DNA of 47,483 bases from Labilithrix sp. (GTDB lineage Bacteria > Myxococcota > Polyangia > Polyangiales > Polyangiaceae), in the NCBI GenBank assembly GCA_028287035.1, contig JAQBQL010000172.1, forward strand, positions 1-47,483, read 5' to 3'. Both the position numbers and the translations under genes were made by a program. Positions 29,367-36,316 of this stretch are shown here, piece after piece. Within the stretch, counting starts at the first letter, position 1; the number at the start of each line of letters is the position of its first letter. A model generated the notes under the pieces. The model was given only the letters and a program-made list of their open reading frames with translations. It did no database searches and was not told the origin of the DNA.

Positions 29367-31907
29367 ATGCACTCCTTCCGATCCTTCCGCAATCTCGCCT
29401 CGTCGTGCGTGCTCGGCGCGGGGCTCGCGTTCGCTCCGGCGGCACGTGCCCAGCAGGCTGCCGCCGCGGTCACGCCGCCCGCCGTCATCACGCACGTCGA
29501 TGCGCAGTACCCGGCGTCGGCGCTGACCGCTCGCAAGCACGGCGACGTGACCCTCGCCGTCACCGTCGACGCCGACGGGCACGTCTCGAAGGTCGATGTG
29601 CTCGAGTCGGGCGGCGCCGATCTCGACGAGGCCGCGGTGGTGGCGGCGCGGCAGTGGACGTTCGTTCCTGCCCGGCGTGACGGGGTCGCGCTCGCGAGCC
29701 GCATCCGCGTGCCGTTCCACTTCGCGCCGCCCGACCCGCCGCCCGAGCTCGTGACGCCGCAGCGGCCGGCCGAGCCCGTGGTGCCGGGGCACACGGTGCA
29801 GGCTGCGGAGCCCGCGGCGCCGGCAGCGGCCGCGCCCGCCGAGGTGCACGTGACGGGACGACCGAACCCGCCGAGCCGCGGCGTCTCGGATTTCCGCATC
29901 GACCGCAAGACCCTCACCGCGGCCCCGCACGGCACCGGCGCCGATCTGCTCGCCACCGCGCCGGGCGTCTACATCGCGCATCCGGAAGGCGAGGCGGTCG
30001 CGCAGCGGATCTACCTCCGCGGCTTCGACGCCGAGCACGGGCAGGACGTGGAGCTGCGCGTCGCGGGCATCCCGATGAACCAGCCCTCGCACATCCACGG
30101 GCAGGGCTACGCGGACCTCAACATCGTCATCCCCGAGACGGTGCGCTCGATCCGGGTCATCGAGGGCGTCTACGATCCGCACCAGGGCGACTTCGCGGTC
30201 GCCGGCACCGCCGAGTACGACCTCGCGGTGGAGGAGCGCCGCTCGCGCGTGAAGCTCACCTACGGCTCGTTCGACACGAAGCGCGCGCTCGCGATCTGGG
30301 CGCCCGAGGGCCAGGCCGAGGAGACGTTCGGCGCCGCCACCTTCCGCACCACGAGCGGCTTCGGGGACGGCACCCGCGGCGGCACCTCGGGCGGCGCGGT
30401 CGGCCAGTACGTGCTGAAGCTCCCCTACGACGTCACGGCGCGGCTGCATGCCGGGGCGTACGCGGCGCGCTCCAACATCGCCGGGGTGGTGCGGCGGGAC
30501 GACGTCGAGGCGGGTCGCATCGGCTTCTACGACGCGTACCCGGATCCCTCGGCGCGCGCCCAGTCCGCGGGCACGTCGCGCGGGCAGGTCGGGCTCCTCT
30601 TCGAGAAGAAGCCGAGCGAGGACGGCTCGCGCCTCGAGGCCGGCACCTGGCTCTCCCTCTCGAGCTTCCGGGCGCGCACCAACTTCACCGGCTACACGCA
30701 GCGCTCGCGGGTCAATCCGAGCTGGGTGGGCCGCGGCGACCTCATCGAGCAGTCGAACGACGACCTCGGCCTCGGCGCGAACGCGAGCTACCGGAGCGCG
30801 CGCCTGACGCCGCTCGCGCACGTCACCGTGCAGTACGAGCTCGGCACCGAGGTGAGCACGCACCGCATCTCGCAGCAGCAGAATCTCCTCCAGGCGCCGC
30901 AGAACGAGACGTGGGACCAGCGGGACGACGCGGACGTGAAGACCACCGACGTCGGCGCCTACGGCGATCTCACGCTCGGCCTCGGCAAGCGCGTGCGGGT
31001 CCGCGGCGGCGCCCGCGCCGACCTCCTCTTCTTCGATGTCGACGACAAGCTCGGGAACTTCATCCCGAGCTTCTCGGTGAAGAATCACATCGTCGGGTAT
31101 CGCCGCACCGCGAGCGGTATCGCCGCCGGGCCGCGCGCGACGGTCGAGTACTTCCCTTCGAGCTGGCTGCGCTTCACTGCCTCGTACGGCGAGGGCTATC
31201 GCTCGCCCCAGGCGCGCCAGCTCGAGGAAGGCGAGCAGGCGCCGTTCGCGAAGGTCCGCAGCTACGAGGCCGGCGCCACGCTGCGCGACGGAGACCGCTG
31301 GTCGCTCTCGGCCGCGCTCTACCAGACGAACCTCTCGTACGACCTTGCCTTCGACCCCGGCGAAGGTCGCCTCGAGCGCATCGGCCCCACCACCCGGCGC
31401 GGCGTCGCCGCGTACCTGCTCGCGTCCCCCGTCGACTGGATGAGCCTCTCGCTGAGCGCCACGTTCGTGCACGCGACGCTCGATTCGCCGCCCATCGCGA
31501 CGCCCGAGAATCCCTCGCCGGCGTACGTGTCGGGGCAGTCGCTGCCCTACGTGCCGCCGCTCCTCGTGCGCAGCGACACGGCCTTCACGCGCGAGCTCGG
31601 CGAGCTTGCGCACAAGCCGCTCGCCTGGAAGCTCGGTTACGGCACGACGTTCCTGTCGTCGCGGCCCCTTCCCTACGGGCAGACCTCACCGCCGGTGTTC
31701 CTGCTCGACGCGACGTTCGGCGTTCGCCGCGACTGGCTCGAGCTCTCGCTCGACGCCACGAACCTGCTCGGCGCGCAGTATGCCGACACCGAGTATGCGT
31801 TCGTCTCCAGCTGGAGCACGTCGGCCATCCCTTCGCGCGTCCCGGCCCGGCACATCACCGCCGGCGCGCCGCGCGCCGTCCTCGCCAACGTGACCCTCTA
31901 CCTCTGA
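29367..31907 (+). CDS. TonB-dependent outer-membrane receptor with N-terminal TonB-C-like domain
   Basis: The 846-residue protein begins with a signal peptide (cleavage near ARA, residue 28). At about 35-119 it has a complete TonB C-terminal-like domain: DAQYPASALTARKHGDVTL, then DEAAVVAARQWTFVPARRDG. A Pro/Ala linker (120-160) precedes a plug domain (about 160-290) with GADLLATAPGVYI, RIYLRGFD and SHIHGQGYADLN. A 22-strand-type barrel then runs to the C-terminus (VTLYL). Such receptors import scarce ligands, usually metal complexes, using ExbB-ExbD-TonB energy. TonB-C normally sits on the separate energiser, so its fusion here is notable. A GAAGGA site supports the ATG. The two following lipoproteins are in the same operon. 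Confidence 0.9.
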   Translation: MHSFRSFRNLASSCVLGAGLAFAPAARAQQAAAAVTPPAVITHVDAQYPASALTARKHGDVTLAVTVDADGHVSKVDVLESGGADLDEAAVVAARQWTFVPARRDGVALASRIRVPFHFAPPDPPPELVTPQRPAEPVVPGHTVQAAEPAAPAAAAPAEVHVTGRPNPPSRGVSDFRIDRKTLTAAPHGTGADLLATAPGVYIAHPEGEAVAQRIYLRGFDAEHGQDVELRVAGIPMNQPSHIHGQGYADLNIVIPETVRSIRVIEGVYDPHQGDFAVAGTAEYDLAVEERRSRVKLTYGSFDTKRALAIWAPEGQAEETFGAATFRTTSGFGDGTRGGTSGGAVGQYVLKLPYDVTARLHAGAYAARSNIAGVVRRDDVEAGRIGFYDAYPDPSARAQSAGTSRGQVGLLFEKKPSEDGSRLEAGTWLSLSSFRARTNFTGYTQRSRVNPSWVGRGDLIEQSNDDLGLGANASYRSARLTPLAHVTVQYELGTEVSTHRISQQQNLLQAPQNETWDQRDDADVKTTDVGAYGDLTLGLGKRVRVRGGARADLLFFDVDDKLGNFIPSFSVKNHIVGYRRTASGIAAGPRATVEYFPSSWLRFTASYGEGYRSPQARQLEEGEQAPFAKVRSYEAGATLRDGDRWSLSAALYQTNLSYDLAFDPGEGRLERIGPTTRRGVAAYLLASPVDWMSLSLSATFVHATLDSPPIATPENPSPAYVSGQSLPYVPPLLVRSDTAFTRELGELAHKPLAWKLGYGTTFLSSRPLPYGQTSPPVFLLDATFGVRRDWLELSLDATNLLGAQYADTEYAFVSSWSTSAIPSRVPARHITAGAPRAVLANVTLYL

Positions 31908-31909
31908 CC

Positions 31910-32629
31910 ATGAAGCGCTACCTCCCCTTCCCCCTCCTCGTCCTCTCGCTCGCCGGCTCGTCGTGCATCGAGACGTCCCAGGAGCCCGTCAGCTACGAGG
32001 CGGTGAGCGTGCTCGCGCCGGGCGGCGACGCCACCGTCCAGGACGGCTGGGCGATCGCGGTGACCCGCGCCGACGTGGCGCTCGGGCCGTTCTACTTCTG
32101 CGCCGCGGCGAGCGGATCGTCGACGCTCTGCGAGAGCGCGGCCGCGGAGCTCACCACGGTGTCCTACGTCGATGCGCTCGCCCCGCCCACGCCGCTCGGC
32201 CGCGTGCACGGGTTCACCGGGAAGATCGAGAGCGCCGCGTACGATCTCGGCATCTCCTGGTTCGACACGCAGACCGAGCCGACGCCCGCCGCGGCGCTCC
32301 CGGCCGGCCACTCGCTGCACCTCGAGGGCCGCGCCACCAAGGCCGGACGCACCGTCACCTTCGTCGCCGACGTCGATGTCACGCCGCAGTACCAGGGACA
32401 GAGCGCGGTGGCGACCGCGCCTGCCTCGGCCGACGTGACCGGCGCGGCCACCCGGCTCGAGGTGGCGCTCGCGCCGGCCGGCTGGCTCAGGCAGCTCGAC
32501 TTCGACGCCATCGCCGCGTCGGGACCGGAGCCCTTCGTGATCGCGCCCGGCATGCCCGAGCACGTGGCGGTGCTCGTCGGGCTGAAGAACCTCGCGCCGA
32601 TCACGATGCGCTGGGTGGACGCGCGATGA
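31910..32629 (+). CDS. Lipoprotein partner of the TonB receptor (first of pair)
   Basis: The 239-residue protein has a signal peptide (FPLLVLSLAGSSC, candidate lipid Cys19). The mature part is beta-rich, with a VQDGWAI segment followed by a strand (VALGPFYFC) that is shared with the next protein. Two Cys near 65-76 could form a disulfide. The ATG lies 2 bases after the receptor stop, and the gene's own stop overlaps the next start (ATGA). An outer-surface ligand-binding or chaperone role with the receptor is inferred. No named family is recognised. Confidence 0.75.
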   Translation: MKRYLPFPLLVLSLAGSSCIETSQEPVSYEAVSVLAPGGDATVQDGWAIAVTRADVALGPFYFCAAASGSSTLCESAAAELTTVSYVDALAPPTPLGRVHGFTGKIESAAYDLGISWFDTQTEPTPAAALPAGHSLHLEGRATKAGRTVTFVADVDVTPQYQGQSAVATAPASADVTGAATRLEVALAPAGWLRQLDFDAIAASGPEPFVIAPGMPEHVAVLVGLKNLAPITMRWVDAR

Positions 32630-33510
32630 GGCGGCTCGCGACGGTCGCGGTGGCGCTCCTCGCGGCGTGCACGAGCAGCGCGTCGGGCGGCGGCGGCTCG
32701 GGCAACGTGCAGATCTTCGTGGTCCCCGAGGACAGCATCACGAATGGCCTCGAGCCGGGCACGGGCGCGGAGAACGTCCAGGACGGGTGGACCATCAGCT
32801 ACGACCGGTACCTCGTGTCGGTCGGGAGCTTCCGCGCGCGGCGCACCGACACCGGCGACACGCTCTCCGATCCCTCGCGCTACGTGCTCGATCTGAAGGC
32901 GGCGCCGACGTCCGGATACGTGACGACCGAGCTTCGTGACGTGGACGCGGTTCGCTGGGACAAGTTCGGCTACGACATCCCGAACGCGAGCGCCGGCGCC
33001 AGGCCGCTGCCGCCCACCACGCAGGCCGACGCCGACTTCATGATCGCGAACGGCTACTCGGTCTACTACGAGGGCCGCGGCGTGAAGGGCGACGTCACGA
33101 TCTCCTTCGCGTGGGGGTTCGCGGCCGGCACGAGCTTCGACGACTGCGCGAGCCCCGACGGCGTGCCCGGGTTCGCGGTGCCGGCGGGCGGCACGGTGCA
33201 GGTGAAGCCGACGCTGCACGGCGACCACCAGTACTTCGACAACGTCACGCAAGGCGTCGAGATCACGCAACGCCTCGCCCAGTGGCTCGAGATCTGCGAC
33301 GCCGATCGGGATCGCACGCTCACCCTCGACGAGCTGAAGCGGTGCGACGTCGTCACCGCGCTGCCGCAGCCCCCCTACGATCTCACGCAGGTGAAGGACG
33401 AAGACGGGAGCGGAAAGCTGAGCGTGTACGACTACGTGCTCGGGCAGATGCGGACGTTCGGCGACTACCAGGGGGACGGGGAGTGCGCGACCCGGAGCAA
33501 GGCGCCCTAG
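32626..33510 (+). CDS. Lipoprotein partner of the TonB receptor with EF-hand-like loops (second of pair)
   Basis: The 294-residue protein has a lipobox LLAAC (Cys15) and a Gly linker, then the VQDGWTI block shared with the preceding protein. HGDH lies at 198-201, a possible metal site. The C-terminal part has one near-perfect EF-hand loop (DADRDRTLTLDE, 225-236) and a second (DEDGSGKLSVYD, 258-269), indicating calcium binding. It is translationally coupled through ATGA and probably works at the outer membrane with the receptor. A CD-search for EF-hand and for a VQDGW-containing domain would test the family. Confidence 0.78.
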   Translation: MRRLATVAVALLAACTSSASGGGGSGNVQIFVVPEDSITNGLEPGTGAENVQDGWTISYDRYLVSVGSFRARRTDTGDTLSDPSRYVLDLKAAPTSGYVTTELRDVDAVRWDKFGYDIPNASAGARPLPPTTQADADFMIANGYSVYYEGRGVKGDVTISFAWGFAAGTSFDDCASPDGVPGFAVPAGGTVQVKPTLHGDHQYFDNVTQGVEITQRLAQWLEICDADRDRTLTLDELKRCDVVTALPQPPYDLTQVKDEDGSGKLSVYDYVLGQMRTFGDYQGDGECATRSKAP

Positions 33511-33575
33511 CCCCGGCGCGACGTGGCGGAACATGGTCGCGCCGGCCCGCGCTTCCGTCGCCCCGGCGCTTGGCC

Positions 33576-33581
33576 TACGCT
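33576..33581 (+). promoter_or_regulatory. -10-like hexamer TACGCT
   Basis: TACGCT (context CCTACGCT) ends 6 bases before the GTG at 33588. Confidence 0.5.
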
Positions 33582-33587
33582 GTCCCC

Positions 33588-34214
33588 GTGCTTCACCTCG
33601 ACAAGGCTTTGCTATCCCTCGCGAGCGCGCTCGCTCTCGCCGTCCTCGCCGGCCCCGGCCTCACCGCCTGCGGGAGCCCGCCCGACACGAAGATGGTGGC
33701 GCACAAGGAAGAGGGCGTGCCCGCCAACTCCGCATCCGAAGAGCGGCTCGCCGCGGGAGACCGCACCGCCACGTCGAGCAGCAGCAGGGTGCCCGAGGAT
33801 CCGTCGCGCCCCGTCACCACCCCGGTGGGCGGCGACGCGAGCGGCGGCAGCGCCTCCTCGGGCGGAGCCACCGCGATGCCCGTCCCCGTGGGCGGCAGCG
33901 CGCCGGCCGAGAAGCTCGGCAAGGACGGCAAGCCGCTCAAGGCCGGCAAGGAGCCGAAGGGCGCGAGCGGACCGAAGGCCAGCAAGGCCGAGTGCAAGCA
34001 GCTCTTCGACAAGTACATCGACCTCACCGTCGGCACCGACTCGCGGTTCGAGGGCATCCCGCCCGAGATGATCGCGCAGCTCAAGCAGTCCGCCCTCGCG
34101 CAGGCCCAGCAGGAGAAGGGCGATCCCTGCTCCACCCAGGACGTCACGCGCTCCCAGTACAACTGCGCGATGAGCTCGACCTCGACGGGGGCCTGGCAGG
34201 CCTGCATGAAGTGA
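33588..34214 (+). CDS. Hypothetical lipoprotein with low-complexity linker
   Basis: The 208-residue protein has a signal peptide ending in GLTAC (lipobox), then about 110 residues of Ser/Gly/Pro/Lys linker. A short C-terminal domain has KAECKQLFDKYIDLTVG, MIAQLKQSALAQAQ and NCAMSS...WQACMK, where four Cys may form two disulfides. The C-terminal Cys pattern recalls that of the lipoprotein at 38423-38863. Function is unknown. The GTG start is fixed by TACGCT 6 bases upstream. Confidence 0.75.
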   Translation: MLHLDKALLSLASALALAVLAGPGLTACGSPPDTKMVAHKEEGVPANSASEERLAAGDRTATSSSSRVPEDPSRPVTTPVGGDASGGSASSGGATAMPVPVGGSAPAEKLGKDGKPLKAGKEPKGASGPKASKAECKQLFDKYIDLTVGTDSRFEGIPPEMIAQLKQSALAQAQQEKGDPCSTQDVTRSQYNCAMSSTSTGAWQACMK

Positions 34215-34223
34215 CGGTTTCCA

Positions 34224-34249
34224 TCAAGACGGAACCTTGTCCGTCTTGA
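34224..34249. promoter_or_regulatory. Perfect 10-bp inverted repeat overlapping the XRE-cupin -35 box
   Basis: TCAAGACGGA and TCCGTCTTGA flank ACCTTG. The right arm overlaps the TTGACA at 34246-34251. Operator for autoregulation is the preferred reading. It could also act as a terminator for the upstream lipoprotein, but no T-run follows. Confidence 0.55.
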
Positions 34250-34274
34250 CAGACCATCCGCTGGAGCGGATCCT
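34246..34274 (+). promoter_or_regulatory. Promoter of the XRE-cupin gene
   Basis: A perfect -35 TTGACA (34246-34251) is followed after 17 bases by a weak -10 GATCCT (34269-34274). Predicted RNA start is about 6 bases before the GTG at 34287. Confidence 0.5.
34256..34271. promoter_or_regulatory. Second perfect dyad within the XRE-cupin promoter
   Basis: ATCCGCT-GG-AGCGGAT (7-bp arms) fills the spacer and touches the -10 box. With the dyad at 34224-34249 it gives two sites, centred about 27 bp apart. Confidence 0.5.
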
Positions 34275-34286
34275 TCGTGCAGCCCC

Positions 34287-34901
34287 GTGAAGTCCGTCCG
34301 TGAGAGCAGCGCGCCGGCGGCGAGCGAGGCACACGCCGACCTCGCGCCGATCGTCGGCGGCAACCTGCGCCGTCTCCGCATGCGGCGCGGGCTGTCCCTC
34401 GAGAAGCTGGCCCAGAAGTCGGGCGTCAGCCGGGCGATGCTCGGGCAGATCGAGCTCGGGCAGTCCGCGCCGACCATCAACGTCCTCTGGAAGATCGCGC
34501 GCGCCCTCGACGTCACGTTCGCGACCCTCATCCAGGCACGCGAAGCGGGCGGGCCGACCGTCCTCAAGAAGCAGCAGGCGAAGGTCCTCACCAGCCAGGG
34601 CGGCCAGTTCAGCTCACGGGCGCTCTTCCCGTTCGACGGCCCGCGCCGCGCCGAGTTCTACGAGCTCCGCCTGGCGCCCGGCGCCGAGGAGGCCGCGGAG
34701 GCGCATGCACCGGGCACGCTCGAGAACCTCGCCGTGTCGGAGGGGCAGCTCAGTCTCGTCGTCGGCAAGGACACGTTCAAGCTGGATGCCGGCGACGCGA
34801 TCGTCTTCGAGGCCGACGTCCCCCACGCGTACGTGAACCCGGGCGCCGTTCCGTGCGTGATGTTCCTCGTGATGACGTACGCCGAGGAGCACCGCGGCTA
34901 G
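34287..34901 (+). CDS. XRE-family transcriptional regulator with cupin sensor domain
   Basis: The 204-residue protein has an N-terminal HTH of XRE type (about 22-80: GNLRRLRMRRGLSLEKLAQK, SGVSRAMLGQIELGQSAP) and a C-terminal cupin barrel (about 125-200: YELRLAPGAEEAAEAHAPG, DAGDAIVFEADVPHAYVN). This HTH-cupin architecture covers regulators of amino-acid and polyamine genes such as PuuR/SutR; the ligand here is unknown. The cupin keeps only part of the usual metal-binding His/Glu set. Two perfect dyads in its promoter suggest autorepression. It converges on the channel gene, overlapping by 4 bp at the stops. Confidence 0.9.
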   Translation: MKSVRESSAPAASEAHADLAPIVGGNLRRLRMRRGLSLEKLAQKSGVSRAMLGQIELGQSAPTINVLWKIARALDVTFATLIQAREAGGPTVLKKQQAKVLTSQGGQFSSRALFPFDGPRRAEFYELRLAPGAEEAAEAHAPGTLENLAVSEGQLSLVVGKDTFKLDAGDAIVFEADVPHAYVNPGAVPCVMFLVMTYAEEHRG

Positions 34902-36316
34902 AGCTTCACGTCGTGCTCGGCGATGAGGACGACGTCCTCCTTGCCCGTGAACACGTACGACGTGGGGTTCACCGCGACGCGCTCGCCCTCGGCGACGCCG
35001 ACGAGCAGCGCGTTGTGCTCCTCCTTGAGGTGCACCATGAGCTCCAGGAACGTGCGGCCCTTCCACGTGCTCGTGAGGCTGCAGCGCGAGAAGTGATTGC
35101 CGTGCTCGCGCGTGAGCAGCTCGCTGAACACGCTCATCACGCCGCGTGTGATCGCCGACTGCGCGAGCAAGAAGGCGCTCTGCTCCCCGCTCACCACGTA
35201 GTCGTTCACCTTCCCCATCTCGAGGTGGTGCGCGTGCTCGCGGCGGTAGATCTCGGCGACGGTGTACACGGCGGGGTTCAGCCGCTCGATGGTGAGGGCG
35301 GCGAGCACGGTGCGCGCGTCGGCGTCCCGCTCCTTCCGTCCCCGCGAGGTGTCGGCGAGCAAGATCGCCCGGGCGGCGCGCCGGATTCCCGCCTTCTCGA
35401 GCGCCTCGAGCTTCGTGAAGTCGTCGTTCAGGAACTGCACGCGGAGACGCGAGGCCGGGTCGCGGAGCTGCGGGACGCCGCCATCGAGCTCGGCGACGAC
35501 CACGATGGGCCGCTCGTCGTCGGGCGTGGCCCGGATGTACTCCTTCACGATGATCTCGGCCTTGCGGTTCCACCCGCAGATGACGAGGTGGTCCGAGAGA
35601 TCTTCCCAGTCGACGATCAGATCACCGTTACGCATGCGTTCTGCCACCAATGCCGAGATCGTTCCGACCACGGTCGCGAAGGTGAAGAGGCCCGTCAAGA
35701 TCACGAGGACCGCGACGACGTGGCCACCGAAGGTCTGCGGGGGGCCGGGGATCGGCTCCGTCGCGATGACCGAGTACACGCTGAACCAGAAGGCGCGCCC
35801 GAAGGTCCCGAGCGCCGGGTTCGTATCACGCTCGAACGTGACGAGCGCGGCGCTCGCGAACACGACCACGAGCATGACGAGGCCCGAGGCGAAGAACACC
35901 TCGCGCGCGCCCTTGCGGAGGACGCGGGGGAACAGCAGGGCACGGTGCTGCGCGATCTTCAGCAGGCGGAGGAGCCGGAAGATCCGGAGCAGCGCGAGCG
36001 ACGCGAGCCAGCCGGGCGGCTGGAGCGAGGGCCCGGCGACGAACGGCAGGATGGCGAGGAGCGGCAGCGTGCTCAGGACGTCGAGCCAGTACTCCTTGAA
36101 GAACGAGCGCGCGCTCTTCGCGATGCGGAACCGCAGCGCGAGCTCGACCACGAAGAGCGTGCTTATTGCGTGGACGGCCACGACGACCCACGTGCTCGGA
36201 CGCAGCGTCGTCGTCTCGACGACGGTGAGCGCGGCGGACGCGATGATGAGACCGCCGAGGGTCGTCTCGACGAGCGGGCGCCCGAACAGCCGGTGCAGCG
36301 ACGAGCGGGTGCTCAG
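34898..36316 (-). CDS. Six-helix ion channel with RCK/TrkA-N domain and non-canonical pore
   Basis: The reading frame extends 45 codons upstream of the GTG at 36181 and includes a first transmembrane helix (LGGLIIASAALTVVE). The only start candidate there is a CTG at 36314-36316, overlapping the peptidase stop as CTGA. The 472-residue product has S1-S6-like helices, an S4-like LLRIFRLLRLLKIAQ, a pore region FWFSVYSVIATEPIPG (about 176-191) in place of the potassium TVGYG filter, and a cytosolic RCK domain starting DHLVICGWNRKAEIIVKEY. K+ channel ancestry is clear; ion selectivity is not. A true start at 36181 would lose one helix. It is coupled to the M3 peptidase gene. Confidence 0.8.
   Translation of the reverse strand: MSTRSSLHRLFGRPLVETTLGGLIIASAALTVVETTTLRPSTWVVVAVHAISTLFVVELALRFRIAKSARSFFKEYWLDVLSTLPLLAILPFVAGPSLQPPGWLASLALLRIFRLLRLLKIAQHRALLFPRVLRKGAREVFFASGLVMLVVVFASAALVTFERDTNPALGTFGRAFWFSVYSVIATEPIPGPPQTFGGHVVAVLVILTGLFTFATVVGTISALVAERMRNGDLIVDWEDLSDHLVICGWNRKAEIIVKEYIRATPDDERPIVVVAELDGGVPQLRDPASRLRVQFLNDDFTKLEALEKAGIRRAARAILLADTSRGRKERDADARTVLAALTIERLNPAVYTVAEIYRREHAHHLEMGKVNDYVVSGEQSAFLLAQSAITRGVMSVFSELLTREHGNHFSRCSLTSTWKGRTFLELMVHLKEEHNALLVGVAEGERVAVNPTSYVFTGKEDVVLIAEHDVKL

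Noticed and set aside
29340..31613. Minus-strand open frame of 757 codons opposite the TonB-dependent receptor
   Set aside because: The composition is Arg/Val/Glu repeats without domains, whereas the plus strand encodes a complete receptor with signal peptide, plug and barrel.
29367..31907. The receptor's N-terminal domain as an STN (secretin/TonB signalling) domain
   Set aside because: The sequence has the YP...G.V.L.VTVD.DG pattern and the DEAA...W.F.PAR.DG block of TonB C-terminal domains, and no sigma/anti-sigma genes are adjacent.
34224..34249. Inverted repeat as an intrinsic terminator of the lipoprotein gene
   Set aside because: No T-run follows and the right arm overlaps a consensus -35 box, so an operator reading was preferred.
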